Positions 37,287 to 47,170 are shown, numbered from the stretch's first letter. The stretch: DNA of 53,420 bases from Bacteroidota bacterium (GCA_026708685.1 JAPOUL010000018.1:1-53420), one strand, 5' to 3'. The notes: a model not told the origin generated them from the letters alone. Numbers and translations are program-made.

Positions 37287-37886
37287 CTACACCGAATCAG
37301 AGTTTTCAGAATGACTTTGACTGATGGTCAGTTCCATTAAAGTGTCAACCCACAACCCCGCTTGCTCAAGTTTTTCGCGTCCATGTCCCCAGTTGTATTC
37401 GAAAATTGAAAAATATCCCGCTACATGAAATCCTTCACCTTGAAGTTGAGAAATCGCCTTTAAAGCTGTTTGACCACTATTGAGTAAATCATCAAGGAGT
37501 ATCACGGGGGCATGGGGATCAAGAGGTCCTTCAACTAAAAGCTGGCGACCATGGGGTTTTCGATGAGGTCGCACAAATCCACCCTTCAGAGGAGGATGAC
37601 CTTCAACATTTAGCGCTGCACAGACCATGGCAGTTCCTCCAAATCCATAACCAGTGACCTGTCGATATCCTGCAGATCTCATACGGTCAGCAATCAGTTT
37701 TCCCAAGCGGCCAGAAACGCGGCCGTCAAGGAGGGGGAGTCTAAGATCTAGAAGCCAGTCGATTTTATTACCCGTTGGATCAATGAGATTCTCGTGTTTA
37801 CCATCAATCAGCGCCATCTCATAGATCTCGGCAATTAAACCATCATCATCGGAGACGGTGGATTGATCCTCATTTACGCCCTTCAT
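37287..37886 (-). CDS. Type I phosphoribosyltransferase (orotate PRTase-like)
   Basis: A 199-residue enzyme with the PRPP-binding loop VILLDDLLNSGQT (128-140) and an upstream substrate region (GYGFGGTAMVCAALN, FVRPHRKPHG) as in orotate phosphoribosyltransferases. It would join a base, probably orotate, to PRPP. It differs enough from standard PyrE (for example DDLLNSGQT in place of DDVxTTGGS) that another base or a regulatory use is possible. It lies 12 bp upstream of tatC on the same strand and 143 bp behind glyA. Confidence 0.75.
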   Translation of the reverse strand: MKGVNEDQSTVSDDDGLIAEIYEMALIDGKHENLIDPTGNKIDWLLDLRLPLLDGRVSGRLGKLIADRMRSAGYRQVTGYGFGGTAMVCAALNVEGHPPLKGGFVRPHRKPHGRQLLVEGPLDPHAPVILLDDLLNSGQTALKAISQLQGEGFHVAGYFSIFEYNWGHGREKLEQAGLWVDTLMELTISQSHSENSDSV

Positions 37887-38029
37887 ATAAATTTATACTG
37901 AATAAAAAACTGTATACCTAACATGATATATTCGGTTCAAGAGAGATCAGTATGCCGCAAGTCAAAAGTTTCACCATAATGATGCAAGCCTTATCTCAGT
38001 GATCTCCGGTATTGGCAAATAGGATGATA

Positions 38030-39325
38030 CTAGGCGATGACAAAGTCATACAGTGGATGTACCTCACAGAGTGCACGAACTTCATTAATTACGCGAGCTT
38101 GTACGGTTTCATCTGTGGGGGCAGTCAGTACACGGTCAATCAACTCCACGACCTCTCGGATATCAGATTCCATAAATCCTCTCGTCGTTAAAGCGGCAGT
38201 TCCGAGACGGATGCCACTGGTGACAAAAGGACTTTTGTCATCAAAGGGGACCATGTTTTTATTGACAGTGATATGTGCAGACTGTAGGGCAATTTCCGCA
38301 TCTTTCCCCGTAATATTTTTACTTCTCAAATCAACGAGGATAAGATGATTGTCGGTTCCACCGCTGATGACATGATACCCCCTGTCCATAAATGAATCAG
38401 CCATCACAGAGGAATTTTTTTGCACCTGACGGGCATACTGGACAAAATTGGGCTTTAGTGCCTCGTTAAATGCAACTGCTTTGGCAGCGATGACATGTAC
38501 AAGTGGACCACCCTGCATGCCGGGAAAGACTGCAGAATCCAAGAGCTCGCTCATACGGCGAACACGTCCACTTTTGGGAGCAACTTTTCCAAATGGATTT
38601 TCAGCATCTTTACCAATAAGAATCATGCCACCGCGGGGGCCTCGGAGAGTCTTGTGTGTGGTGGTCGTGACAATATGGGCATGAGGCAAGGGATCGTTGA
38701 GTACTCTGGCAGCAATTAATCCGGCAGGATGAGCCATATCCATCCACAACAGGGCACCCACTTCGTCCGCGATGGACCGAAATGCCTGATAGTCAAAATC
38801 ACGTGAATAAGCACTGGCCCCAATGGAAATTAATTTTGGCTTTACAGACCTAGCTTTTTCGCGGACATGATCCATATTGATGAGTCCATTCTTTTCAACA
38901 CCGTAATATTCTGCATGAAACCAGATTCCTGAAAAATTCACTGGACTCCCATGGGTGAGGTGTCCCCCATGTGCAAGATCCAGTCCAAGAAATGTATCAC
39001 CGGGCTTGAGACAGCTGAGATATACAGCAGCATTTGCAGAGGCTCCAGAGTGGGGTTGTACATTCACCCAGTCACATTGAAAGAGCTCCTTCGCACGATC
39101 ACGGGCAATATCCTCTACGGTATCAGCAAATTCACATCCACCATAGTAACGCCGTCCGGGAAGTCCTTCGGCATACTTATTGGTAAAAACTGATCCCTGG
39201 GCTTGTAAAATACTTTTAGAAACAAAGTTTTCGGAGGCAATCAGCTCCAGACCATAGTTTTGCCGATCCACTTCACACTCAATAGCAGTATAAATTGCTG
39301 GATCTTGTGATGCAAGATGATTCAT
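38030..39325 (-). CDS. glyA: Serine hydroxymethyltransferase
   Basis: A 431-residue PLP enzyme converting serine and tetrahydrofolate to glycine and methylene-tetrahydrofolate. The landmarks are [39 protein letters not shown] and [12 protein letters not shown]. The PLP Lys225 lies in [15 protein letters not shown]. Length and start fit the family. It follows the DUF4159 gene by 26 bp and may share its transcript. Confidence 0.97.
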   Translation of the reverse strand: MNHLASQDPAIYTAIECEVDRQNYGLELIASENFVSKSILQAQGSVFTNKYAEGLPGRRYYGGCEFADTVEDIARDRAKELFQCDWVNVQPHSGASANAAVYLSCLKPGDTFLGLDLAHGGHLTHGSPVNFSGIWFHAEYYGVEKNGLINMDHVREKARSVKPKLISIGASAYSRDFDYQAFRSIADEVGALLWMDMAHPAGLIAARVLNDPLPHAHIVTTTTHKTLRGPRGGMILIGKDAENPFGKVAPKSGRVRRMSELLDSAVFPGMQGGPLVHVIAAKAVAFNEALKPNFVQYARQVQKNSSVMADSFMDRGYHVISGGTDNHLILVDLRSKNITGKDAEIALQSAHITVNKNMVPFDDKSPFVTSGIRLGTAALTTRGFMESDIREVVELIDRVLTAPTDETVQARVINEVRALCEVHPLYDFVIA

Positions 39326-39351
39326 GGAATGTTTAATTCGTAGGTTATTGG

Positions 39352-40155
39352 TCAGCCCCCCATCATAGCATAAACTAAAATATTCGTACCCATTTGCAGG
39401 GCACGGGTACGAACCTCGGGCGGGAGGTCATGAACCGCTTCTGGCTCCCATCCATCCCCCAAATCACTTTCATAACTATAGAACACACACAATCGTCCAT
39501 AGCTGTCAAATAACCCAAAACCTTGAGGTGGTTGACCATCATGTTCATGGATTTTGGGTAGCCCATTTGGGAATGAGTAATGGGAATGAAAGACTGGATG
39601 ATCAAAAGGCAGTTCAACGAACTCTTGATTTGGAAACACTTTGGCCATTTCACGGCGAATGGCCTCATTGAGTCCGTAATTATCATCAATATGAAGGAAT
39701 CCACCTTGTTCAAGGTATTGACGAAGCCGAGTCGTTTCATCACTACTGAAAACGACATTGCCGTGTCCAGTCAGATACAGATAGGGAAAGGTGAATAAGC
39801 GATCGGTGGTGAGTTCCACGATTTCAGGAGTTGGAGCAACATCCACAAGCGTCTGAATTTGAACATGCTCCAAGAGTTCAGGGAGAGATTGTTCGTCACT
39901 ATACCAGTCTCCTCCACCGCTGTATTTCACACGGGCAATAGAAAACGCATACTCCTGTGCCATACATGGCATGGCCATCAGTGCAATACAAAGACAAAGC
40001 AATCGAATCAAGGGTACAGTGGTAGAATGATGATCACGGTTATACGAACTTTGATAGAAGTTGATTGTATTCCAATATGGATAATGGAGACTGTTATCCA
40101 AGAGAGGATCAATGTCAAAAAATGATATCATTTGGGTGAACAACAGGTAAATCAT
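39352..40155 (-). CDS. DUF4159 domain-containing exported protein
   Basis: The mature part begins near [20 protein letters not shown] and contains the DUF4159 core ([64 protein letters not shown]). The fold is glutamine-amidotransferase-like without the catalytic residues, as far as the family is known. A hydrophobic stretch ending MPCMAQ is a signal peptide. The 44 residues before it in the long frame are improbable, so the true start is probably later than 40155, but I cannot fix it. DUF4159 genes in Bacteroidota often neighbour gliding or cell-envelope genes. Here the neighbour is glyA. Confidence 0.82.
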   Translation of the reverse strand: MIYLLFTQMISFFDIDPLLDNSLHYPYWNTINFYQSSYNRDHHSTTVPLIRLLCLCIALMAMPCMAQEYAFSIARVKYSGGGDWYSDEQSLPELLEHVQIQTLVDVAPTPEIVELTTDRLFTFPYLYLTGHGNVVFSSDETTRLRQYLEQGGFLHIDDNYGLNEAIRREMAKVFPNQEFVELPFDHPVFHSHYSFPNGLPKIHEHDGQPPQGFGLFDSYGRLCVFYSYESDLGDGWEPEAVHDLPPEVRTRALQMGTNILVYAMMGG

Positions 40156-40622
40156 AAGATTCGTTTGGTTAGATCAGAATCTTCACCACAATATGATTTT
40201 CTGCATTTAAATAGTGCCCGTCAGAAAATACCAAAATTTCGATAAATAGCTCCCTCCAGTCCCCCTGGTTGGTTTTTCTCTCTTTTTCTCTCCGTTTTTT
40301 TCTGCTCTCTGTGGGGAGTTGGATGTCCAAGTTTCCGCACCGCGTCAAACATGTGCATAGAAGCCACTGGAGTACGTTTTTCCATAAAAAAAAGGGGAAT
40401 TATATATGTATCTTGCTCTGGTTCTGTGTGGATTCGATTCAACACATCACCTAACTTGACAGGTGGGGATACCCGCGATGGGTATGATACCCACGCCATT
40501 TGAACGCGGGTAGATGGGGGATCTGAATTTAGTCTCAGAGCGACCCATCATTGGGGGAGTAAAGACATCGGCATCAAACACCCCCGTCTCATCCACTGGC
40601 TAAGGCAGGGGGCAATATCGAG
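40156..40622. other. Intergenic region, base composition changes
   Basis: About 470 bp. An A/T block is followed near 40470 by GC-richer DNA with short inverted repeats (GGGGATACCCGCGATGGGTA). This marks the left edge of a segment (to about 42840) whose composition is richer in GC than its surroundings. No credible gene. Confidence 0.4.
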
Positions 40623-41111
40623 ATGCTTCTACAATGGTATGGGAATGGAAATGCCCGATTCTCCTTTTCACTGCAGGGATCAACCAATTCGATCAACTCA
40701 TCGTGCCCTAATTTCAATGACCCCCCACCCCCGTCGACAACATCATACGTAGCAGACCCCCTACGAGTGGCCCGCAGGGATTCCTTGCGTAGTGTGTGCA
40801 AGCGTTGTGTTCGAGTAAGCAACTTCACGATCAACACCGTAGAGCGAAACATTGAAAACTGGGGCGGTGTCCAGCTTAGACAAGGCGAGAATGCCGTGGT
40901 AGTGCCACGCACAACATGGCTGGACTGGCGGAGGGCATCCGTTTCCGCCTCAAGAGCAAAGCAACTCATGCAGTGGGCGCACTGCGGATGTCACAAGTTC
41001 CCATCTTCCGAAGAAGATATCGGGGTTGTGATCTCGGACAAAGGAGACACGCTTACAACGATGGAATACGACACAGTGAAGATATCCATAAAAGTAAAAC
41101 ACCAACCATGA
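40623..41111 (+). CDS. Hypothetical protein, first of a coupled pair
   Basis: 162 residues, no family recognised. It has a Pro-rich patch (FNDPPPPSTTSY), basic stretches and five Cys (VCKRCVRV, HCGCHKF). Its stop overlaps the next start in an ATGA, which favours a real gene. A competing open frame lies on the opposite strand (40589-40969) and cannot be excluded, but it lacks such a coupling. The composition is GC-richer than the conserved genes of the window, so it is probably acquired DNA. Confidence 0.4.
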   Translation: MLLQWYGNGNARFSFSLQGSTNSINSSCPNFNDPPPPSTTSYVADPLRVARRDSLRSVCKRCVRVSNFTINTVERNIENWGGVQLRQGENAVVVPRTTWLDWRRASVSASRAKQLMQWAHCGCHKFPSSEEDIGVVISDKGDTLTTMEYDTVKISIKVKHQP

Positions 41112-41293
41112 AACCAACGCTCCTATCGATACTCACCTTGCTGATTATTTCATTGCCAGATCGCTGCCTAGCCCAAGACATGGAGCGGGATCAGACATCC
41201 TACATCTATGTGGTGCAGGGCATCGTGATTGAGAAACACCCCGACCCGTACTTGCAACACAAGTACGATTCACATCACCAGATGATGCGTTAG
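41108..41293 (+). CDS. Small exported protein
   Basis: 61 residues beginning with a good signal peptide (MKPTLLSILTLLIISLPDRC, then LAQ before the probable cleavage) followed by 38 residues (YIYVVQGIVIEKHPDPYLQH). It starts in an ATGA overlap with the gene before. It may be complete or the remains of a longer secreted protein. Function unknown. Confidence 0.45.
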   Translation: MKPTLLSILTLLIISLPDRCLAQDMERDQTSYIYVVQGIVIEKHPDPYLQHKYDSHHQMMR

Positions 41294-41682
41294 AGTGTCA
41301 CCATGCCAACCAGCGAGCTGCTTGCGGGAAAGCATTTTGGAATGACAAGCATCTGCCCTTGGACACGCACTATTACACCACCATCCCCGCCGTGATAAGG
41401 AATGTAGTGCCCTCAGTAAGGGTGATGGATTCGGACAGGACGGTGCGAATCTGGCTCTAATCTCTTCCCACCCGCGGAAGAATGCTACAGGGCCTCGGTC
41501 ACGGCTCGTAGGGGCGGGGCGAAGCCTGTTCTTCTACAGGCTCGTGCTTTTCGGGAGGGATGAGTCCTGAATCCAGTAGCATGTTTTTGTTTGTTGCTTA
41601 ATGCTTGGACTGATTTTCTCTAACACCGCCAACTGTGACTTGTTCATTCCCTTTATGACTGGGTAACTGAGTGTGTATGATC
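41294..41682. other. Intergenic region
   Basis: No credible gene. Just after the small exported protein, short stretches could continue it in another frame (for example 41300-41460), suggesting a truncated coding sequence. A hairpin-like segment (GCCTGTTCTTCTACAGGC) at about 41525-41542 could terminate transcription. Confidence 0.35.
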
Positions 41683-42825
41683 TCATCGCTCCAAGCCTGA
41701 TCCAACACGCCACTTCCCTTTCGCATACTTTTGTACCAGCCAAGAGTGCAGGGAGGGGATGGGGATGCCATAGAGTCCATCTTCGCATTCGTTAAGGATG
41801 CCTTGATAGAGTGCCTGTGTAAACTTTTCATCCGCCAATTCAGTGGAATACTCTTGGCAGAGTGCATTCACCACCTCGCGTTTCCGCACGGTGCCCCCAA
41901 TGGGTATTTTGGCAAAGACGCTCGCGATCGCCTCGCGTTGCCCATAGGTTATATCATGGGCACAGGCATTGTAGTAGCGTTCCTGAGCACTGCACCCCTC
42001 TGCGAGTACCTCCTTTAAGTCGGATGCGGATGGGGGCCGATGCAGGGGGGCTAATATGTTCCCTGCTGCGTTGGCATAACCTACGAGGTGTTGGGGCCAG
42101 CCTTGTGATTGCTGAGCAAGTGGCTCTATCCAGTCATCGGGCACATCGCACCCGAATTCCCCATACACATAGGCGATAATGACATCTTTCGCAGATTCTA
42201 TCTCCAAAGGACCAAGCCTGACCCTGTTTAGATCAGTAATCCTTGATACACTAAGTGCACCAAAGGCATTTCTAGATGTGTCCAGTCCAGCCGCGAGAAA
42301 AACCACAGGGTGTCCTATCTTCCCGTTGTGGATCGCCTCAAGCGTCGCCTCCGCAGATTTCTTATCTTCGGGTATCTCCGAAAGGGTATGGAGACGTTGT
42401 GCCTCGTCTAAAACCAGTAGGAGGGGTTGGGGTCTGGCCGCGTCACGGATTATATCCGTGACCATGGGTGCATTTTCTCTTTCGCTTTGCCAGGTGTGTT
42501 TGTATACTTTCCCGTCAACCTGTGCAGATCTAGTGTGAAGGGATTTGTATTCCACACCAAGGACTTTCGCCATCCTTGCAGGGCTTGCAAGTTGTGCAGG
42601 AGCCAAATCAGGCGTTACGCACCACCCCATCTTTGATGCATCATCGGAGAGAGCCGTAAGCAACGCGGATTTACCCGCACCGGGTGCACCTGTAATAAGG
42701 ATGATGGATCCACCCCGTAGGTGCTCATAATGATTTAGTCTGGCTGCGAAAAAGCCGCGTATATCATCGCGACCATGAAAATACTTCGCGGGGGCACGAT
42801 CATCTGGGAAGATGGGTGGATACAT
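41683..42825 (-). CDS. AAA family ATPase, intact copy 2
   Basis: A 380-residue paralogue of the ATPase at 10380-11498. It has YFHGRDDI, Walker A GAPGAGKS (46-53), Walker B LLLVLDEAQ (Asp140-Glu141), VVFLAAGLDTS and WPQHLVGYANAAG. The end again reads DGLYGIPIPSLHSWLVQKYA. The two proteins are diverged (roughly half or fewer residues shared by eye) but collinear along the whole length. The gene stands alone, in GC-richer DNA than copy 1, so the copies probably came separately or at different times. The role is unknown. A DNA-linked regulator or defence ATPase is possible from the fold. Confidence 0.85.
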   Translation of the reverse strand: MYPPIFPDDRAPAKYFHGRDDIRGFFAARLNHYEHLRGGSIILITGAPGAGKSALLTALSDDASKMGWCVTPDLAPAQLASPARMAKVLGVEYKSLHTRSAQVDGKVYKHTWQSERENAPMVTDIIRDAARPQPLLLVLDEAQRLHTLSEIPEDKKSAEATLEAIHNGKIGHPVVFLAAGLDTSRNAFGALSVSRITDLNRVRLGPLEIESAKDVIIAYVYGEFGCDVPDDWIEPLAQQSQGWPQHLVGYANAAGNILAPLHRPPSASDLKEVLAEGCSAQERYYNACAHDITYGQREAIASVFAKIPIGGTVRKREVVNALCQEYSTELADEKFTQALYQGILNECEDGLYGIPIPSLHSWLVQKYAKGKWRVGSGLER

Positions 42826-43052
42826 CTACAAAAGGGGGATATATGGCTGTAGGAGGATTTTCAACAACAGGCGCGTATATAATGTTCGCACATGGCGTTC
42901 TTAGTGATCAGCACACACATGTGCAAGCGTTTCGGCACTCAGGTATGTAATTCCTAAAAAAAGTTTGATGATTCTCAAAAAATTCGAAACTTGCCAATAT
43001 TTGACACGTTCAAGTGCTCATCTTCGCGATTTTTTTGAACATATTTTCATAG

Positions 43053-44109
43053 ATGATGAGACAACTCTTTACCCACCAGTTATCGCTGGACCATGTCCCT
43101 ATTGAGGACATTCAACTTGATCTGAATAGTCGTGACCCTTTTGTCGCGTTCCTCTTTGGTATTCAGTCCATCTTAACCAATAACGCCGCATGTAAAAAGT
43201 TGAGGGAGTTGTTGAAGACCCACAACCCTAAGGTCAGCAAACATCGTGGTCGCCGGGTATGAATGTCTGGGTTGTGGTCTTATTGGTAGCTCTCAAACAG
43301 GAGTTGAATTGCACCTATGATCGATGAGCTACCAGGCCAATGGGATGGGTGTTCTGCGTTTGATGATGGGACATGGTACGAAGGATGAGAAGGTCTATAC
43401 CGGGCAGGCTCTTCACGACAATATCACCTTGGTGAGCTCCATCTTATTGCAAAAACTGAATCAGTTGATCATTGAGGTGGGTCATCAGGTAGTCGGTCAC
43501 CAGTCTGGCGATCTGCTCAAGTGTCATGCAGACAGCAAGGTATCTCTGACCAATGCAGCGTACCCGACCGATCTGGCGTTACTCTGGAAGTCGACCGCAT
43601 GTTTGATCCGAAGCTGTGTTCGCCTTACGTTTGCGTTTGAAGTCACTGGATGGAGACAACAGAAATATCTCATAGAGAAACTACAAAAACTGTTTCAGTT
43701 TTCCCGAAAAGGTCGCCGGTCGGCCTACCGACTCCAATGGGTCAAGAAGTTTCTGAGCTATAGTAACCGGATGGGTGAGAAAGCCAAAGAGATGCTTGTA
43801 GAACTCTCCGAACAGGAGCAACAGATCAAGGCTCGTTTGAACGGACAAGATGCGTCTTCCGAAGATCAGGACAGGTTGGATAAGATTCAGCAAGCCAGAC
43901 AGGACATCTCGCTCTGCTTGAATGATATGGCACTTTTTTCCGATCAGATTACCCGTCGGATCTTTGATGGTGAGACGATTCCACAAAAGGAAAAGATCTA
44001 TTCCATCTTCAAGCCCTTCACACGCTGGATTATCAAAGGAAAGGCTGGCATCTTGATGGAGTTGGGGGTTCCTGTAGCTGAACTTAACCCTGTTTTCAGG
44101 AAAAAATAG
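43053..44109 (+). pseudogene. ISNCY-type transposase, frameshifted
   Basis: Reads MMRQLFTHQLSLDHVPIEDI, then IQLDLNSRDPF, the start of ISNCY-family transposases. The frame breaks at HRGRR (about 43258), passes through MNVWVVVLLVALKQELNCTY in another frame, and resumes near 43325 as GVLRLMMGHGT to the end. In relatives the catalytic segment reads like DSFVVET..HYPTD. Here it is DSKVSLTNAAYPTD, so the Glu and His are lost. Two shifts and altered catalytic residues mean an inactive element. Confidence 0.75.
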
Positions 44110-44121
44110 GGTTAAGTTCAG
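44078..44121. repeat. 13-bp inverted repeat at the transposase 3' end
   Basis: CTGAACTTAACCC and GGGTTAAGTTCAG, perfect, 18 bp apart, spanning the transposase stop codon. There is no T run after it, so it is more probably part of the IS end than a terminator. I do not see the matching left end near 43000. Confidence 0.65.
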
Positions 44122-44395
44122 ATAGATCATCCACCCTCTTTCGCATAAATGATCATGTCCAATGACTATCTCGATTCTACAAGATGTTACAGTAGGACAG
44201 GATCACCGTTAACAGAGACCTATTCATACGTATCCGAAGTCCAATCCATTTTTGCAATCTGAATAGCAGTTGTGGTACCATGGGGATAATTGACCAAACA
44301 AAATTGCCACTCAATAGGAGGGATACATTGCATCACGCACTCTCATGATAGGCTTCTCCTGATAGATCTCAATGGGGTGTAGACCGAGTCTGTAA
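44110..44395. other. Intergenic region
   Basis: About 285 bp between the transposase remnant and the end of the chaperone operon. No gene recognised and no strong terminator for the operon found. Confidence 0.35.
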
Positions 44396-45559
44396 TCACC
44401 TATATTTTCTAAGAGCCTCACCAATCATATTTAGCATGCGTTGAATATTTTCGCGCGTATCCTCGTCACGCACCAAATTGAGTCTGCTGTTCCATTTGTG
44501 GAATTCTGACTCAAGATGTTTGATCTTTTTATGGGGCTTCCAGTATGAATTAATTCCCAGAAATTGTTCCGCAGGTATGTCAAAATCGGATCCAGTGCCA
44601 ACCTTTATGATTCTGTCATCTCGTATCTTTTCCAGTTCCTTTGTATCAATACGGGTCGTCTTGGCAATGTTGTCTATTAATTCAAGTGCAGGAGCCGTAA
44701 TGGTTTGATTGGTCATGATCACATCAAAGCAAAATTGTATGAGCTCGGTAGCCTGGGCAGGTGAACATCTCTGCTTTAATTCGGTGAGAAAACGTGATGG
44801 CCGCAGTGTTTTGTTTTTCGCTTTTTGAAGGGCTTGATCTAACTGTCGTGAGTATTTCTCGGAGCGTTCTTGACTGTTGCGGTAGCCGTCATATATTTTG
44901 TCTAGTGAATCAGCCTCGTCTAGCCAGTTATCCATTTTTTCTTGAATAACTTCAATTGTTTGCGTTTTGATGTGCCCGCATTTGGCGGCGGTCAGTACAG
45001 CGAGATTGATAGATGTAAAATGAAATTTATGTAAGCGTATCTGTGACTCTAGATATCCGTCATCAAATAAATCAAGTTTGAATTTTTTAATTCCTGTCCA
45101 GAAAACTCCGTCATGAGATATTACTTGGCCATGTCGGATTTCATATTCCAAATCAAGATCAACCAATCGAGTAACAACCATCAGGTTTCTAGTATCCTCA
45201 AATGGCCCATTGATAAACATGGGGCTAATTAATCCTATGCAGGTCCACTCCTGAAACTCTAAAGAACCACCAATCTCACCAATATCGTAGGTCATTTGAA
45301 AGGCAGACGTTTCCTCCTCTTGAAATTCTGGGAAGTCACATTGAATAGGGAGAAGGCGGCCACCAGTGCAATCAAATAACGAGGTAACAATCTCACCGAA
45401 ACACAGATCACGTTCTAGTGGAATGACTCCCCTAAATTCAACCTGTTTTACATTAAGATCAAGGCTTTCTACGTCAGAGACGCGAACTTTCACACCACTC
45501 GGACCCAATGAAGAGGCTGGTTCTATTTGAATTCCACGTATGTTGGGCCGAATCATCAT
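44396..45559 (-). CDS. TerB-like / J-domain-like protein of an Hsp70 operon
   Basis: 387 residues, third gene of the operon. Residues 1-180 form a beta-rich region I do not recognise. Residues about 180-315 look like a TerB-type helical region (INLAVLTAAKCGHIKTQTIE; later CSPAQATELIQFCFDVIMTN and PALELIDNIAKTTRID). Residues about 330-387 (FLGINSYWKPHKKIKHLESE, FHKWNSRLNL, MLNMIGEALRKY) follow the helix pattern of a J-domain but have no HPD motif. TerB-type domains occur with DnaJ-like proteins such as DjlA. A co-chaperone or adaptor for the Hsp70 encoded 84 bp upstream is the likely role, by inference. No signal peptide, so cytoplasmic. Confidence 0.65.
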   Translation of the reverse strand: MMIRPNIRGIQIEPASSLGPSGVKVRVSDVESLDLNVKQVEFRGVIPLERDLCFGEIVTSLFDCTGGRLLPIQCDFPEFQEEETSAFQMTYDIGEIGGSLEFQEWTCIGLISPMFINGPFEDTRNLMVVTRLVDLDLEYEIRHGQVISHDGVFWTGIKKFKLDLFDDGYLESQIRLHKFHFTSINLAVLTAAKCGHIKTQTIEVIQEKMDNWLDEADSLDKIYDGYRNSQERSEKYSRQLDQALQKAKNKTLRPSRFLTELKQRCSPAQATELIQFCFDVIMTNQTITAPALELIDNIAKTTRIDTKELEKIRDDRIIKVGTGSDFDIPAEQFLGINSYWKPHKKIKHLESEFHKWNSRLNLVRDEDTRENIQRMLNMIGEALRKYR

Positions 45560-45643
45560 GTGATAGAGAGGTTAACCGCGAATTGAAATATCAAACCAAA
45601 GATGTGACAAAGTCCAATAGCATGATCTTGTATGGAGAAAACG

Positions 45644-47161
45644 TCAAGAATCAGAAGACTCGTCCGAGTCATCGGATGCACGATTGAAATCAAGGACCAC
45701 TTCCTCGGAATGACCAGAGGATTTATGTTCAAACGAACAATGCATAATTTGATTTTCATCGTAGGAAAAGGTAACGATAATTTCCTCGTTTTCTGGCCAA
45801 ATCGCACCAGACGGTAGATCAGGAAGTTTCAGTATGGTATCATCAGAAATGATTCTGATGAACTCATTGAGATCCGTTTCTTCTCGTGCACATTCTGTAA
45901 TTCTGCATTTGACCTCATTCTGTCCATCATACATAGTGAAATACGATTCATGTTTGCTACAGGGAATGGGCGTTCCTTTCTTGATGATGACCGAATTGGC
46001 TTGGTAAGGCATCCCAGTATCCTCATGAAATCCTACGTAAACTGTACCAAAGTTCATATTGGTAACCTCCTGAAGATGGAGGGGGGCAATCGCGGCATTT
46101 TGAACGGCATTATGTTGACTTGAATCACATCGGATTGCCGCATAAATCACCGCTCCAAGTGCAACGACCTCATCCACATTCATAGACTCAATCAGTGGGA
46201 TATCGGTAAATGTTTGTTCTATACTCTTTCGTATGCAAGGCACTCGCGTACTACCACCTGCCAAGATCACACCTGACAACTCTGATGAACTAAGATTGGC
46301 TTCTCTCAGTGTGGATCCGCAACACACTTCGGCTTGCATAATAAGCCCAGAGATGGACTCTTCAAATTCCTGCCGGGTGATTTCTAGGAGGATTCCCTTA
46401 GCGAATACGGTCACTGTTTCACGGCGAGAGAGTCTACGCTTGAGTTGTTCAATATTCACGAGATCAAAGGGAACTTCGTTTAACTCTTGATCATCAAGGG
46501 TGGTCTCCGCTTCTTTCTCGTATTTTTCACGAACGATTTTTTGAAGAATCCTGTCAAAATCCATGCCACCAAGTCTGCTCACTCCATTACTGGCGATCAC
46601 ATCCACTTGACCAGATTCAATATGGATCAGTGAGATATCAAAGGTTCCTCCACCAAAATCATAGACGGCATAATGACCATCTCCTTCCAGATCACCAGAA
46701 AATGCGTAATAAAGGGCGGCAGCTGTTGGTTCATTGATGATATAGTCCATGTTCAGCCCCGCTTGTTTCGCTGCATCTATAGTCGCTTGACGGGCTTCTA
46801 CGCTGAAGTTGGCTGGTATTGTAACAACCGTTGTGTCTACTTCATCCAGATGGCCAAGAGCAATGTGATGCATATGGCGAAGGACACGAGTACTAAGCTC
46901 AGTGGGAGTACAAGAGTCCTCTCCGATATCAAAACGCTCGGATGTACCCATATACCTTTTGAATCGTGCGGCGGCATTGTTTGGCCCGGTGATCCACTGC
47001 CTGAGTGCCTCACGGCCAACCCACCATTGATCATCAAAAAATGCAACGCACGAAGGGACGAGAGGCTCTGCCTTCTCATTGCCCATTATGACAGGTCGAC
47101 CATGCTTATCAAACTGCGCGACGGCAGAGTAAGTAGTACCTAAATCAATACCAGTAATCAT
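45644..47161 (-). CDS. Short Hsp70 (DnaK-like) chaperone without lid domain
   Basis: 505 residues. The nucleotide-binding domain has all Hsp70 signatures: GIDLGTTYS (4-12), INEPTAAALYYAF, VYDFGGGTFDISL and GVILAGGSTRVP. It ends near residue 365 and is followed by a beta-type substrate-binding region (about 370-490; TPIPCSKHESYFTMYDGQNE). The alpha-helical lid that makes DnaK about 640 residues long is absent, and the tail is Asp/Ser-rich (SDDSDESSDS). It is a specialised Hsp70, not the housekeeping one. It starts 9 bp behind the LRR-GrpE gene and precedes the TerB/J-like gene, a layout that suggests the three proteins act together. Confidence 0.92.
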   Translation of the reverse strand: MITGIDLGTTYSAVAQFDKHGRPVIMGNEKAEPLVPSCVAFFDDQWWVGREALRQWITGPNNAAARFKRYMGTSERFDIGEDSCTPTELSTRVLRHMHHIALGHLDEVDTTVVTIPANFSVEARQATIDAAKQAGLNMDYIINEPTAAALYYAFSGDLEGDGHYAVYDFGGGTFDISLIHIESGQVDVIASNGVSRLGGMDFDRILQKIVREKYEKEAETTLDDQELNEVPFDLVNIEQLKRRLSRRETVTVFAKGILLEITRQEFEESISGLIMQAEVCCGSTLREANLSSSELSGVILAGGSTRVPCIRKSIEQTFTDIPLIESMNVDEVVALGAVIYAAIRCDSSQHNAVQNAAIAPLHLQEVTNMNFGTVYVGFHEDTGMPYQANSVIIKKGTPIPCSKHESYFTMYDGQNEVKCRITECAREETDLNEFIRIISDDTILKLPDLPSGAIWPENEEIIVTFSYDENQIMHCSFEHKSSGHSEEVVLDFNRASDDSDESSDS

Positions 47162-47170
47162 GAAATTTTT

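Noticed and set aside
40221..40499. 92-residue minus-strand frame
   Set aside because: Low-complexity Lys/Arg/Glu stretch from a T/C-rich tract, no motif, no good start signal.
40589..40969. 126-residue minus-strand frame opposite the 40623 gene
   Set aside because: No coupling, no motif; the plus-strand alternative overlaps a gene with a clear signal peptide.
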